64,000 bases of DNA, taken from positions 1 to 64,000 of the forward strand of contig JAUCBJ010008975.1 in the NCBI GenBank assembly GCA_032718475.1, given 5' to 3'. Position 1 is the first letter of the stretch. Each line of letters begins with the position of its first letter. The DNA comes from Nemertoderma westbladi. Its lineage: Eukaryota; Xenacoelomorpha; Nemertodermatida; Nemertodermatidae. Made by a program: the position numbers and the translations under genes. The notes under the pieces were generated by a model. It was not told where the DNA came from, made no database searches, and saw nothing but the letters and a program-made list of their open reading frames with translations. This document shows positions 42,041 through 53,136 of this stretch, in pieces.

Positions 42041-43163
42041 TCAAGTTACATATAGAATCACTCTTTGCAATTCTATTGGGTGACTAGGGATTATCACTGG
42101 GAACCTAAACTGTGAATTTATGTCGACAGTCTGGATTCTTGACCTATGACAAATCAAACCCTTATGTATTAATGGACTCCACTTCTTGAGGGGTTTATAA
42201 AGAACTGGTTGTTGAGCCGATAATAGATTGAATTCTTTTGGGAAGGCACACATTTGATAATGTCTCAAATGTTTTAATTCTGCTTGATCGATCTCACCCT
42301 CTGTCAGAGGTTGTTTCAACTTCCAAATTCGCTCACTGTTAGTGCTCGTTTGATCTCCTAAATGCTTCGTATATTTTAAATAAAAGAATGAAACATATCG
42401 GCTCAACCACGCGGTTCTCTTACAAATCGTCAGCCAAGAGGCGGACGATTTTATCAATTTGTCATAAATACTCCATGGCTCTAGTGCTGGTGACGGTTGC
42501 GTATTCGCTAATGGAATCTTTGAATCCAAATCCGCAGATTTGTAAACCAAAGGCTCCACCTTTGTGGTTCTTTGCTGTCCGTCACTTACTAACTGTGACC
42601 CTTGCACATTCTTTAAGGGTGGTTTTATGTCATAACTTACCCTTCCAAACCTTGTGGTCACATATGTCTCTTGGTCCGACAAGTCTCCGGGCTGCTCCAA
42701 TGATTCTTCAGGCCGCTCCAGTGATTCTTCAGGTCGCTCCAGTGATTCTTCAGGCACTCCAGTGAATCTAGTCTGGCCTTTGACTTGGACTTGGAAACCT
42801 TATCTAACTTGAACTCTGCGTCTATCAGCATCGGATTGGTAACAATCTTCAGCATCTCTGGCCAATGTTCCTGTGTCCCGGTCCATTTAACCAAAACTCC
42901 TGGGATTCTTCCTGACAGAACTCTGCAGGCATGGCACCTCGCGAAGTTATGTCGGCGGGGTTTAACACTCCTGGACAATGTCTCCATTGCTCCTTTGTTG
43001 AAAAGTCAATGATTTGGGCACGTCTGTTGGCTACAAATGTCTTTAGTGCAATATTGTCAGCTGCAATATACACTAGCACCAAAGATGCGTCCGTCCAATA
43101 TAATAATGTCAAGGTCGTGTCTAATTCCTCCCTTATTTGTTTACTTACCTCGATCGATACCAC
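42041..43163 (-). pseudogene. BEL-3 RNase H to integrase N-terminal region
   Basis: 43163-42849 has LYWTDASLVLVYI, WRHCPGVLNPADITSRG and ends near PAEFCQEESQEFWL. After frameshifts, 42757-42041 carries three 21-bp repeats (PEESLER), a linker, a helical region (SWLTICKRTAWLSRYVSFF) and SQFRFPVIIPSHPIELQ, the usual lead into the integrase zinc module. It then breaks off before HHCC and the catalytic core. Confidence 0.75.
42695..42765 (-). repeat. 21-bp tandem repeat in BEL-3 pol
   Basis: GATTCTTCAGG(C/T)CGCTCCAGT three times on the plus strand. It is placed like the SPD tract of BEL-1, between RNase H and integrase, but unrelated in sequence. Confidence 0.75.
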
Positions 43164-43172
43164 TGCTGCCTG

Positions 43173-44637
43173 CTACTCTGCACGAGGGACAGTCATGTAT
43201 TTGATTGGCATTTTCGTTGACCTAGAAGTAACAAAGGCCGTCTCAAACATATCCTGACTTACCTCTCGGCGAAGGTAGGCTACCATACCAAAGCCAGTGT
43301 CACTTGCGTCACTAAACAAGTATAGTTCTAAATCAGCTGGAAATACCAGTTGATTCGGAAAGTAAGAGCAGGGTACATCTATATTTTTCAATAGATGCAA
43401 CTCGGCTTCCCACTCTCCCCACTGCTTTGCATGTATTGGGGATATCGGCTTGTCCCACACTAAGTCGGACAGCCATATTTTCCTCATACATATTCGCCCT
43501 TGTAATATTACCAGACTGATAAAGTTCATCGGGGCAAATAGTCTGCTCATGGTTGACAAGAAGATCCTCTTAGTCAAGGATTTGTCTGGGCTACTGGGCT
43601 CAAATCTTACCCTTACCTGGAATTTATCCTTATTCGGATTCCATCCGAGTCCTAGTACTCGCGCCATAGGGATGGGTTCTACACCCAACTCGATGTCTCC
43701 GCTCCCATGATCTTTCACCAGGAACAACTCCAATAAAGCCTCCGAATTGGTGGTAAACTTGGTAAGCGGGAACCCTCCCGTAGCCAAGCACATATATAGC
43801 TTGTTCTGCCGTGTCCTTGGACACCAATCTGTCGTCCATATAAAAGTTCCTTAAGATGGACTCGATCACATCTACCGGGTAGTTTCCAATCTGGGCTGTT
43901 GCTGTCTTCTTTAAGACAAACAGCGTGCCATTGGTACTTCGTGGGCGCCGAATATTCTGACGTACATATGGTATGTAACTACTGCGCCTGATAGTTCCTC
44001 ATTCTCATACCAGAGAAACCTGAGACTATCTTGGTCTGCCTTGCAGGCTCTCACATGGTGGAACATCGCCTCGATGTCACAAGTACAGGCATATCGGCGC
44101 TGTCTAAAGCGTAACAGTATCCCTATTAAATAGTTATTGAGATTAGGACCATCCATTAGTTCAGAGTTTAAAGACATACCTTTATAGACTGCTGCGCAGT
44201 CAATAACTACTCAAACCTTGTTTTGGTTTATCGGGGTGGGTTACATAATGGTCCGGGAGATAATAAGTCTGGTCCGTCTCAATGTCAGGGTTCTCTACCT
44301 TCCCGGCAAATCCCTTGGCTAGATAGTGGTTAATTTGGGCGCAGTATTTCTCCCTAATATCCTGATTCTTCAACAACCGTGCTCTTACTCCGGTTAATCT
44401 TTTCAAAGCAAGGTTGTAGTTATTTTCCAACTTAGGAGGTTGCCAACGCCACAACATTCCAACCTCAAAGTGTCCTGTTGGTAACAGGTCTATTGTGTCC
44501 TCCATCATCTCCAGAGATCTTTTCTCGTCTTTAGACATAGTTAAGTCATATCCACCAGGTTCCATCGCATCTTTATCCAACCATTCGACGGTTCTAGCTC
44601 CTGTCTCGAGGTCTTGGCATATCAATTCCATTTGCAA
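43173..44637 (-). pseudogene. BEL-3 reverse transcriptase and peptidase A17 region
   Basis: Frames at 44637-44200, 44177-43911, 43869-43630 and 43793-43173. Visible are HYVTHPDKPK, SLNSELMDGPNLNNYL, ACTCDIEAMFHHV (catalytic Asp), RNFYMDDRL (YMDD), PLTKFTTNSEALLELF, KVLGLGW-like text, FSDASDTGFG and MPIKYMTVPRAE. At least three frameshifts; inactive. Confidence 0.8.
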
Positions 44638-44761
44638 CTCCTCTTCGCTGAATTAAAAAATGTCGAGGTCTCGATATTTCGCTACCTGACCCTCCACTAT
44701 ATTGGTATATGTCAAGACGTTACTCAAATAAGCGGCGTGAGCCACTGAACCAGACCCACGG

Positions 44762-45439
44762 TTAGCAGTAGTCCTCGGATTCACTATCTGCTCGGTCGTT
44801 ATAGAGCGGTTCCGATAGTCTAGCGTTATCAGGACTCAACTCCTCCTCTGACTCGCTAAAGTCGCTGTAGTGATCAATACAGGCTCTCCTAAATTCGTCA
44901 ATGTCTGGTGGTTCTACTAACGATGGCTGTGGTGTAGGCTGCAAGTCGTTGTGTCCATCCTTCGGCTTGTCACCACCTTGAGACTCATATGAAATGGCAC
45001 CTGGTCTCGTTTCCCATATTTGGTGTGCGATTAGTTGTTCCACTCCAATCAACATGGACACATTTCTATAACCTACCTGGTGTCTTGGTATTTTGAGCTC
45101 GTCAAAATACTCCTGTGCTATGGGACTCATCGGTGTCACCTTACCTAACTGCCTTCCAAATCCCTTCATAGCCAAACACTTAAATCCATCCAGCGGCAAT
45201 GCTCTCTTTTCCTGGCGAGTGTGCTCTTCTCTCCGAAGTAGGGAGTCTAGTTCGACAGAAATCTTATATCCCTTGACATCTCCTACCCCGTGCATGGATT
45301 TTAACTCTATCTTTATTTCCTCAGCATCCTGGAAGCTGGAAACGGCCCTCGCCACTTCCCCATCTATATATGATAATGTGGACGCAGTGTCCAACATTAC
45401 AAATATTCTCTTCAACCCTTTGTCTCCAGTAAGTTTCAC
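44762..45439 (-). pseudogene. BEL-3 DUF1758 protease
   Basis: VKLTGDKGLKRIFVMLDTAS, then TLSYIDGEVARAV: the active-site motif is DTAS. It runs on to SMLIGVEQLIAHQIWETRPG, the typical end of the domain, and an acidic linker. It is separated from gag by a frameshift near 45440. Confidence 0.8.
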
Positions 45440-46389
45440 GGTATCACGCTGAATATTTCTGACGTGGCTGATGATAAATACGTCGTCGCGCTGGTTGACA
45501 AGCTATCAGCGGTGAATCCCTGCCAGGTTACCTCCCTCGCGCTCACTTCACCGTCCTCATCCGACGAACCTGGTTGATATCCATTGTCTAGGATGCCGGA
45601 ATACGTATTCTTCCTTATCATCACGGGATCTCTGCTTCCCTTCCTTTGAGGATTCCTCTGTAAATAATGGTCTGTTGGAGTATGGAAATCCGCATGTAGC
45701 AAATTGTGATGTAATCTGCCGCACTCCACACATCCGTCCTTACTATTCAGGCACTGGCGCCGCACGTGACCTGGAGCAAGACATGCCCTACAGGTGTCTA
45801 TTGACCGCACTTGAAACCCTTCTCTGTTCTGAAGTCAGCTCCTTGAAGCGTCTACAGCTGTCTAACTTATGATCGTCAGATCTTAGCTCCTTTAGTAGGC
45901 AGAATTGACAACCTACAAATCCATCCGACAACTCCTGTTGCTTTGTCCTGGGTCTATCTGACCCCTCACCTGACCATACTCGTGAGTCTGGTCTGAAGGC
46001 AGTGGTATTCGGATTGTATTTGTCTACCGAGTTAAATGTCACCATCGATTTGTTCTCGTCAAAACTCACCATTGACCTTCCGATAGCGGGCTTGGTCTCT
46101 CTCATGTTTTCTTCTGAGAAGTTCGACTTCATCTCTGCTACCGCGTCTGTGGCTATCATGTCGTGAATATGTCTGAGAGGCAACACCTTGTCTTGGCCCT
46201 CCAGTTTATTTTCTAGTTTTCGCCACTTTTGTCGATAACGCATGTTTAGACGTCTTATTATACTATTCAAGACCTCTGCGTAATCACCATGATGGGGTAG
46301 ATTCAACGTCTTTAAAATATCCAAAGCGTTCGAAATGGTGTTGGCTAAGTTCAACAGCTCCAATGGGGTCGTAATTTTTCTGCCCTTAA
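45436..46389 (-). pseudogene. BEL-3 gag C-terminus with zinc knuckles
   Basis: 46389-45788 gives KGRKITTPLELLNLANTI, MRYRQKWRKLENKL and CQFCLLKELRSDDHKLDSC. After a frameshift, 45810-45436 gives the CCHC knuckle CRACLAPGHVRRQC and CVECGRLHHNLLH, then GYQPGSSDEDGEV, the counterpart of the BEL-1 pol start MDQSGSSDEDEEED. Here no stop lies between knuckles and this motif. Confidence 0.75.
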
Positions 46390-47646
46390 CCCTATTACCA
46401 CTGGGGTGTTTTGACCATTAGCACCACTGGGGGGGGGCCGATTCGGCCCACCCACTATATTTTTGTAGTCGTCCAATGAAATCCTACAAAATTTGGGCTG
46501 TTGGTGAAACAACTATAGATGGACACTACCAAACCTTAAAAAATTAAAATTTCATAAGCAGGGTCTCATAATTTTGATGAAAAATAAAAGTAGTCCCAGG
46601 ACAAAATTACAAAATTTTTCGTTTTCTAAAAACTAATAGTGTGGCATTGTTGGCTAGATTTAGTAGGGTTTTCAAGACGCTGAATCGAATGTGATTATAT
46701 TCCACTTCCAAAAATTGAAGTGGATGCTATTTTTCGTGCACCTAAGAAGTGGGCGTGGCACTTCAAATTTTGAAAAATTAGATATTCAGAAAATGCCCCT
46801 AATTTTTTTATTTCAACGCATCTTTATGGGTTTTCTGGGCCGCTGAATCGATTGAAAGTAATATAGAAGCCTGAAGACTGAGTGGTTCGCCATTTTTGGT
46901 GCACCAAAATTAGGGCGTGGCACTTCAAATTTTGAAAAATACGAGATTTGGAAAATAAACCAAAATTAAAATTTTAACGAATTTATATAGGTTTTCCAGA
47001 CCGCTGAATCGATTGAAAGTAATATAGAAGCCTGAAGACTTAGAAGTTAGCCATTTTTTGAAATCAAAACTTTAGTGTTTTTTCCGAATAAAGTAATTTT
47101 GAAAATTTGAAGTGCCACGCCCTAATTTTGGTGCACCAAAAATGGCGAACCACTAAGTCTTCAGGCTTCTATATTACTTTCAATCGATTCAGCGCTCCAG
47201 AAAACCTATAAAAATGCTTTGCAAATCAAAACTTTAGTGTATTTTCCGAATCTTGTATTTTTCAAAATTTGAAGTGCCACGCCCTAATTTTGGTGCACCA
47301 AAAATGGCGAACCACTACACTTACATACTTGTATAGAACATTAGAGTGATCCAAACCAATAAAAATAAATAAAAATAGCCCAAACATAAATAATTACTAA
47401 ATCACGAATGACTTTGTAAAATTCGAAAATTTCAAAAAATTTGGTGCTGGAGACCAAATTTTGAGGTGGCACCCACATCGAAAAGTAGAAATCCAATTGC
47501 AACGGCGTTTTTTGCAAAAGATGCGGCATTAAATTTGGCTAATTCTCACAAAAAATTGGGCCGGTACGTAATGTGGTTGCATAGTTACAGCAACTAAAAA
47601 CTAGGAAGGGGCCGATTCGGCCCCCCCCCAGTGCTAATAGGGTTAA
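46386..47646. mobile_element. TTAA-flanked piggyBac-like non-autonomous element P1
   Basis: TTAA at both ends (46386-46389 and 47643-47646). The termini are CCCTATTACCACTGGGG and, inverted, CCCTATTAGCACTGGGG. Next to each end a G-tract abuts the palindrome GGCCGATTCGGCC. The interior has long inverted copies of GCCACGCCCTAATTTTGGTG around 46900, 47115 and 47270. No transposase ORF. TTAA target and CCC start fit piggyBac. Confidence 0.75.
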
Positions 47647-47659
47647 CCCAATTCTTCCA

Positions 47660-48300
47660 CTATCGTTGCTGCTCATTGTTGCTCATTGTTGCTCATTGTT
47701 GGTCATTGTTGCTCATTGTTGTACTTTATTAATGCTCATTGTTGCTCGTTGTTGCTCATTGTTGCTCGTTATTGCTCGTTGTTGCTCATTGTTGCTCATT
47801 GTTGCTCGTTGTTGCTCATTGTTGTTCATTGTTGGTCATTGTTGCTCGTTGTTGCTCATTGTTGATCGATTTTGTACTTTATTATTGCTCATTGTTGCTC
47901 ACTGTCTGACTGTTGCTCGTTGTTGCTTATTGTTGCTCCTTGTTGCTCGTTGTTGCTCATTGTTGCTCGTTGTTGGTCATTGTTGCTCATTGTTGGTCAT
48001 TGTTGCTCATTGTTGTACTTTATTATTGCTCATTGTTGCTCGTTGTTGCTCATTGTTGCTCGTTGTTGCTCATTGTTGCTCGATGTTGCTCATTGTTGCT
48101 CGTTGTTGCTCATTGTTGCTCGTTGTTGCTCATTGTTGCTCATTGTTGGTCATTGTTGCTCATTGTTGTACTTTATTATTGCTTATTGTTGCTCTTTGTT
48201 GCTCATTGTTGCTCGTTGTTGCTCGTTGTTGCTCATTGTTGCTCGTTGTTGCTCATTGTTGCTCGTTGTTGCTTATTGTTGCTCATTGTTGCTCGTTGTG
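47660..48300 (+). repeat. 10-bp minisatellite GTTGCTC(A/G)TT with a higher order
   Basis: About 60 units. A variant block GTACTTTATTA recurs at about 47721, 47874, 48016 and 48169, so the array is built of blocks of roughly 150 bp. Long hydrophobic false ORFs appear in the plus frames. Confidence 0.9.
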
Positions 48301-48558
48301 CATTTTAGCACCTACCTCTCAGATGACGTTCCATTATTAAGAATAGGCGTAAGTAATTATTACAGTTTTATATTTTTCTGCTTGAATGCTCAAAATAGAT
48401 CTCGCATCATTGCTTTGCATCCTTTAATGTTCGCTAAATGAGTACTAGTTACCCTAGAGTACTGGGGAAAATAGTTCTGAATGGACCGCTCTTGAAATAA
48501 GTTATTTAATTATTAACGAACACTTTTTAATTAAATTATTAAAAACTACCTTTTTACA
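48301..48558 (+). other. Probable intron 3' part before the mucin-like exon
   Basis: No ORF. It ends in CTACCTTTTTACAG, a good splice acceptor. Confidence 0.5.
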
Positions 48559-50184
48559 GAATCAACTACAGTGGCAAGTACGGCAGCAACAACATTGACA
48601 ACTACAGAGGCAACTCCACAGGCAACAACAGTGGCAACTCCACAGGCAACTACAGAGGCAACTACAGAGGCAACTACAGAGGCAACTACAGAGGCAACTA
48701 CAGAGGCAACTCCACAGGCAACTACAGTGGCAACAACGGGTGCAACTACAATGGCAACTACAGCGGCAACTGCAGTGGCAACTACAGAGGCAACTCCACA
48801 GGCAACTACAGTGGCAACTCCACAGGCAACTACAGAGGCAACTACAGAGGCAACTCCACAGGCAACTACAGTGGCAACTCCAGAGGCAACAACGGGTGCA
48901 ACTACAATGGCAACTACAGCGGCAACTGCAGTGGCAACTACAGAGGCACCTCCACAGGCAACTACCGTGGTAACTCCACAGGCAACTACAGTGGCAACTA
49001 CATCGGCAACTACAGTGGCAACTCCACAGGCAACTACAGTGGCAACTACAGTGGAAACTACAGTGGCAACTACAGTGGAAACTCCACAGGCAACTACAGT
49101 GGCAACTACATCGGCAACTACAGTGGCAACTCCACAGGCAACTACAGTGGCAACTCCACAGGCAACTACAATGGCAACTACAGAGGCAACTACGGTGGCA
49201 ACTACAGAGGCAACTACAGTGGCAACTACAGTGGAAACTCCACAGGCAACTACAGTTACAACTACACAGGCAACTACAATGGCAACTACAGAGGCAACTA
49301 CAGTGGCAACTCCACAGGCAACTACAGTGGAAACTCCACAGGCAACTACAGTAGAAACTCCACAAGCGACTAATCCTTCAACGACTATAACAACATCGTT
49401 TGATGGCAATTGTACTGCAGTTATAAGTAATGTTGCAACACAAGCTGATGTAACTTCACAATATGTTAATGCCTTAACAAACGCATTACAAGGCAATTCA
49501 AATATTGGACATGTTACTGTGACAGTAACAAGTATTGGCTGTGGTTCAATAGACCTAGTAACCAAATTAGCCACCACGAACACCGATATCAGTAGTGCAG
49601 CATTTAAAGATGCTGTGAAATCTATCTTAGATGAGGAATCTCTACCACCCATCACAGCAGGCGGTGAAACACTTACTTTTGCAGGGAACGTTTACCAGAT
49701 AAGTTTTTCTTACAACATCACCTACAACCCATGTATGGGAGTCACCAGTAATGATCTTGCCATTGCGATTAAGGCAGAGTTTTCTTTGGTGGAACAAATG
49801 GTTGTTGAAATAGGAGACAAAGGAGCGTGTTATAACGCGGGCATTGTTTATGGAATTAGATCTATTTCTGTGTTGGTTTTCGAATATGAGGAAACAGGTG
49901 TGAAGGAGGGTCTGGATGGGGGTTTCGTTCAATTTATTGATGGAAAAGAAAGAATCGTTTTCGCCTCTCTAGGAGTAGCTTTGTTGGTCAATGACATAAT
50001 ACATGGATCCAATGCTACAACCATCCCGCTACCATCAACAATAATGACAACAGAAGAAACGTCAACTTTATCTACAGAAACAGTAACTATGGAAACTACA
50101 ACTGATGCAGCACCTACACACCAAAGTTCCATGTGTATATTATTCGCTGCAATTCTCGGGTATCTCTTTCTTTATTTATTTTGA
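48559..50184 (+). CDS. Last exon of a mucin-like, probably GPI-anchored surface protein
   Basis: The open frame begins at the acceptor CTTTTTACAG|AA (exon in phase for ESTTVAST) and has no ATG, so the start and signal peptide lie in an upstream exon not identified. About 265 residues are Thr/Ala/Glu/Pro repeats (TTVATPQATTEA, dense O-glycosylation sites) from a 12-bp repeat. A folded region of about 200 residues follows, with Cys in FDGNCTAV, SIGCGSID, YNPCMGV and GACYNAG. Then a second Thr/Ser stretch and a hydrophobic tail CILFAAILGYLFLYLF ending at TGA, typical of a GPI signal or short membrane anchor. The folded region faintly resembles SEA domains, but I cannot confirm this. Not mobile-element sequence. 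Confidence 0.65.
   Translation, partial: ESTTVASTAATTLTTTEATPQATTVATPQATTEATTEATTEATTEATTEATPQATTVATTGATTMATTAATAVATTEATPQATTVATPQATTEATTEATPQATTVATPEATTGATTMATTAATAVATTEAPPQATTVVTPQATTVATTSATTVATPQATTVATTVETTVATTVETPQATTVATTSATTVATPQATTVATPQATTMATTEATTVATTEATTVATTVETPQATTVTTTQATTMATTEATTVATPQATTVETPQATTVETPQATNPSTTITTSFDGNCTAVISNVATQADVTSQYVNALTNALQGNSNIGHVTVTVTSIGCGSIDLVTKLATTNTDISSAAFKDAVKSILDEESLPPITAGGETLTFAGNVYQISFSYNITYNPCMGVTSNDLAIAIKAEFSLVEQMVVEIGDKGACYNAGIVYGIRSISVLVFEYEETGVKEGLDGGFVQFIDGKERIVFASLGVALLVNDIIHGSNATTIPLPSTIMTTEETSTLSTETVTMETTTDAAPTHQSSMCILFAAILGYLFLYLF
48590..49372 (+). repeat. 12-bp coding repeat (ACTACAGTGGCA / ACTCCACAGGCA)
   Basis: About 65 units in frame, with higher-order similarity: a block around GCAACAACGGGTGCAACTAC occurs twice, from about 48729 and 48885. 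It probably varies in length between alleles. Minus-strand Cys/Ser-rich and Val-rich ORFs are by-products. Confidence 0.9.
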
Positions 50185-50890
50185 CATATTTATGTATTAC
50201 AATCTTCATTTATAAAGGTTATGGGCTGAATATTCATTTTATCGCATATTAATATTACCTACTTTTTCGATCATAAAAATATTATTGAATTAAAATATTA
50301 AAAGTATGCCATATACATACAATATTGCTATATTCTAGAATTAATATACGGAAATAATAACCTGAAGATAATAAAACTGAATAATCACTGATACCGTTCC
50401 CGAAGCAATAATTAACCTTTATAATCACTGTGGCCGCAGGTCGAGGTTATTATATTAGGTTAATTTGCTGAAGGAGGATTAGGCAGAAGTGATTATTACA
50501 GTTTTATTTGATGAAGGATGTTATTTAGAATAAATTTGCTTGTCCGTTAAAATCACGCATTATGTCCGTTTATTTTGACTTTTTATTTCCGCGGAAATTT
50601 GCAATTTTAGTTTCAATGTTTCTAACGGTATCTCTACTGCTGTTAGCTTAGGCTATCAGTACCAGTATCAGTATAGAGCAGTAGCTAATATTGGAGGAAA
50701 GCCATCCTCGCCATGGTATAAAGCCTATGCCTTAGAAAGAATTATACGAGTAAAAGATTGTATTATCCTTCATGGATATATAGTAAAATTTAAAGCACAC
50801 ATACATTATTAATAAATATATTTATTAAAAACAAAATGCTATATAGCTAAGTTTAACCCAGTTTAACGGGGTAAAAACTTGATAAAATAA
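50185..50890 (+). other. 3' flank of the mucin-like gene
   Basis: AT-rich, no ORF. An AATAAATA near 50811 is far downstream, and I cannot name the true poly(A) signal. Confidence 0.4.
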
Positions 50891-50899
50891 TTCATTCAT

Positions 50900-51569
50900 T
50901 TATATATCCTGGTCCGGATTTTTAAGACAGAGGAGGAATAGGGCAAGTCTGAGGTCCGAGCTGAAGGAGGATATGGCTGAACAGGTTTTCGCGTGGTCTT
51001 TATCTACTGCGGGATGACGACAGAGCCAGCATATACATATGTCTTTCGGGCGCCAACAGTTAGCTGTACAACAGACTTTCTGGTGGTATCCATTGGATAG
51101 CATCTGGGCTGCAGCTCTACGACGGAGGCCGGACATATAGGCGAGGTCTATCTCACCGTCCTAGACAGAGTTCAGATTATCAACGGCCCTGAGAATGGCT
51201 GTTGTGGAGGCGAATTTGCTCACCCCGCGCCATAGCTTCCAGAAAAATCCTCTTACACGGTACACATGGTCGAGGGTGGGGATGTCGTCTGGATTGTGAA
51301 AAACTTCGCAACCGTATGTGACTGAAGGGTATACAACTGAAAACCACAGTCGTCTAGCTGACTCCAAGGAGATAATTGACAAGTTGATCTTTGTTGAAAG
51401 ATTCATACATACAGCAATGCCCTTTTTGTAGAGATATTTATGATGACCGGATGGTTTGTTTGTTACAGTGAACATTACTCCGAGATAGACAAAATTACTT
51501 GTAAACTCTACAGGTGAACCTTTATAGTTGAGCTTGTCGGATATGGCTAGGCGACCACCTCGACGAAAC
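50900..51569 (-). mobile_element. 3' fragment of a LINE reverse transcriptase
   Basis: Frames give KFRRGGRLAISDKLNYKG, FVYLGVMFTV, ARRLWFSVVYPSVTYGCEVF and FFWKLWRGVSKFAS, the region after the RT catalytic site in several LINE clades. After a frameshift come RRRAAAQMLSNGYHQK and CRHPAVDKDHAKTC. Its 5' side is interrupted at TTAA by element P2. Confidence 0.65.
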
Positions 51570-53136
51570 TTAACCCTATTAAACCCGGGGGGGGGGGGTC
51601 AATATGACCCCCCCCCCCGTGGTTTTTTTATTATAATTCTAAAACAAACGTAGTTTGGAATCTGAAATTTTATGACTTTTCCTAAAAATCTATTGTCTTC
51701 CTAGTAGTGAAAACCGTTTTCAAAAATATCGGGTAGTTTTCGAGTTATAGCACCATTTTTTAACCCTACTTTTGGCACTTTTTTTGAGACGTTTTTTGAA
51801 AATTACATTTCATTAAATATTAATTGTAACATCTCTATTTTTGATTTACACCGGTTTTTTGGTGTTAGCAATTCGATGGAATTCATATAAATTGTTTTAG
51901 AAATTTAAAACTTGTTCTTTTCGCGGGTGCCAAATTTTGGTGCCAGCACCAAATTTTGAAATATGTCAATTTTGTAAATTGATTGTTTGAAACTTGTTTT
52001 TTACGCAATTGGGTTTTTTGGGGTTCTGGTTTCGATGAAATATATACGAGTTGCACCAAGCGTATCAAACTTGTATTTTTCGGTGCTGTGTGCAAATTTT
52101 GGTGCTAGCACGAAATTTTGAAAATCCATTCAATATATAAATTGCTTGTGACAATTTATTTCTTGCATTTTAGAGGTTTATGGCTGTTCTGAATTCAATG
52201 GAATATATAATTATCGAACTAGACATCTCAAACTTGTATTTTTCGGAAGTGGGTGCAAAATGTGAGTGCTAGCACCAAATTTTGAAAACCATCATATATA
52301 TCAATTGATTGTGTCATCTTGTTTCTTGCGTTATACGGGTTTGTTAGGGTTCTGAATTCAATGGAATTAGTAAAAATGTCATAAGAGTTTTCAAACTTGT
52401 ATTTTTCGCCAGTGGGTGAAAATTGTTGTGCCAGCACCAAATTTTGGAAAATGAGTAAATCGATCAGTAGATAGTATCATCTTGTTTCTTGCGTTATACG
52501 GGTTTTTGAGGGTCCTGAATCCGATGGAATCAATAAAAACAGCACTGGACATAGCAAACTTGTACTTTTTGGTTATGGGTACGAAATTTAGTGCTAGCAC
52601 CAAAATTTGCCAAATTACGCCGAAAAATACAAGTAGCAATGATCTGGCATATTTTAATGTATTCCATTAGAATCAGCGCCCAAGAAAACCTGAAAATGTG
52701 CATTTATAGCATCGTATAAGTGAATTGAAAATTTTGTGTTCTAACTGAAAAGTGCTGGTTACTTGTTTTTTTCATTTTTTTCCTACACATAGAGGACTAA
52801 ACAGCCATTTATGGTAATCTTATCATTTAAAATATTTTCCAATGTATTTTGCGCTCCAGAAAACCTGTATTGAAAAACAATTAGCCGAAAAATGTAACTT
52901 TCAAATTTTGTGAAAATTGTGCACTACTTGTAATTTTGGTGCTGCAATATTGCCTCCCCAGTACATTTTTTCGAAAATTTTTTTTTTCGGTCGGATCCAG
53001 ACTAGTGATACCTATGTACAAACCAAAAATCAGACGTTTTCGTTAATATTTGTAGATTTTAGAGGGAAGGGTCAATATGACCCCCCCCCCCCCGGTATTT
53101 GTACAGCATTTTATAGCCCGGTACTAATAGGGTTAA
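51570..53136. mobile_element. TTAA-flanked piggyBac-like non-autonomous element P2
   Basis: TTAA at 51570-51573 and 53133-53136. Termini CCCTATTAAACCCGGGG and, inverted, CCCTATTAGTACCGGG. G-tracts abut the palindrome GGGTCAATATGACCC near both ends. The interior holds diverged tandem repeats of roughly 140-150 bp (GTGCTAGCACCAAATTTTG). No transposase ORF. Same end structure as P1, different interior. Confidence 0.75.

Larger units (their letters stand above)
42041..46389 (-). mobile_element. BEL-3: decayed and truncated BEL/Pao element
   Basis: Contains gag C-terminus, protease, RT, A17/RNase H and the start of the integrase region. It stops before the integrase core at about 42041. On the gag side it is interrupted at TTAA (46386-46389) by a piggyBac-like element; a few gag codons appear beyond it at about 47647-47665. 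No LTR is found. Confidence 0.8.

Noticed and set aside
47666-48441. Long Leu/Ile/Val/Cys ORFs resembling a membrane protein
   Set aside because: All plus frames are open because the sequence is a 10-bp minisatellite; no start, no domain.
48546-49655. Minus-strand Val-rich and Cys/Ser-rich ORFs over the mucin-like exon
   Set aside because: Reverse readings of the 12-bp repeat. The plus frame alone continues into non-repeat coding sequence with a plausible tail.
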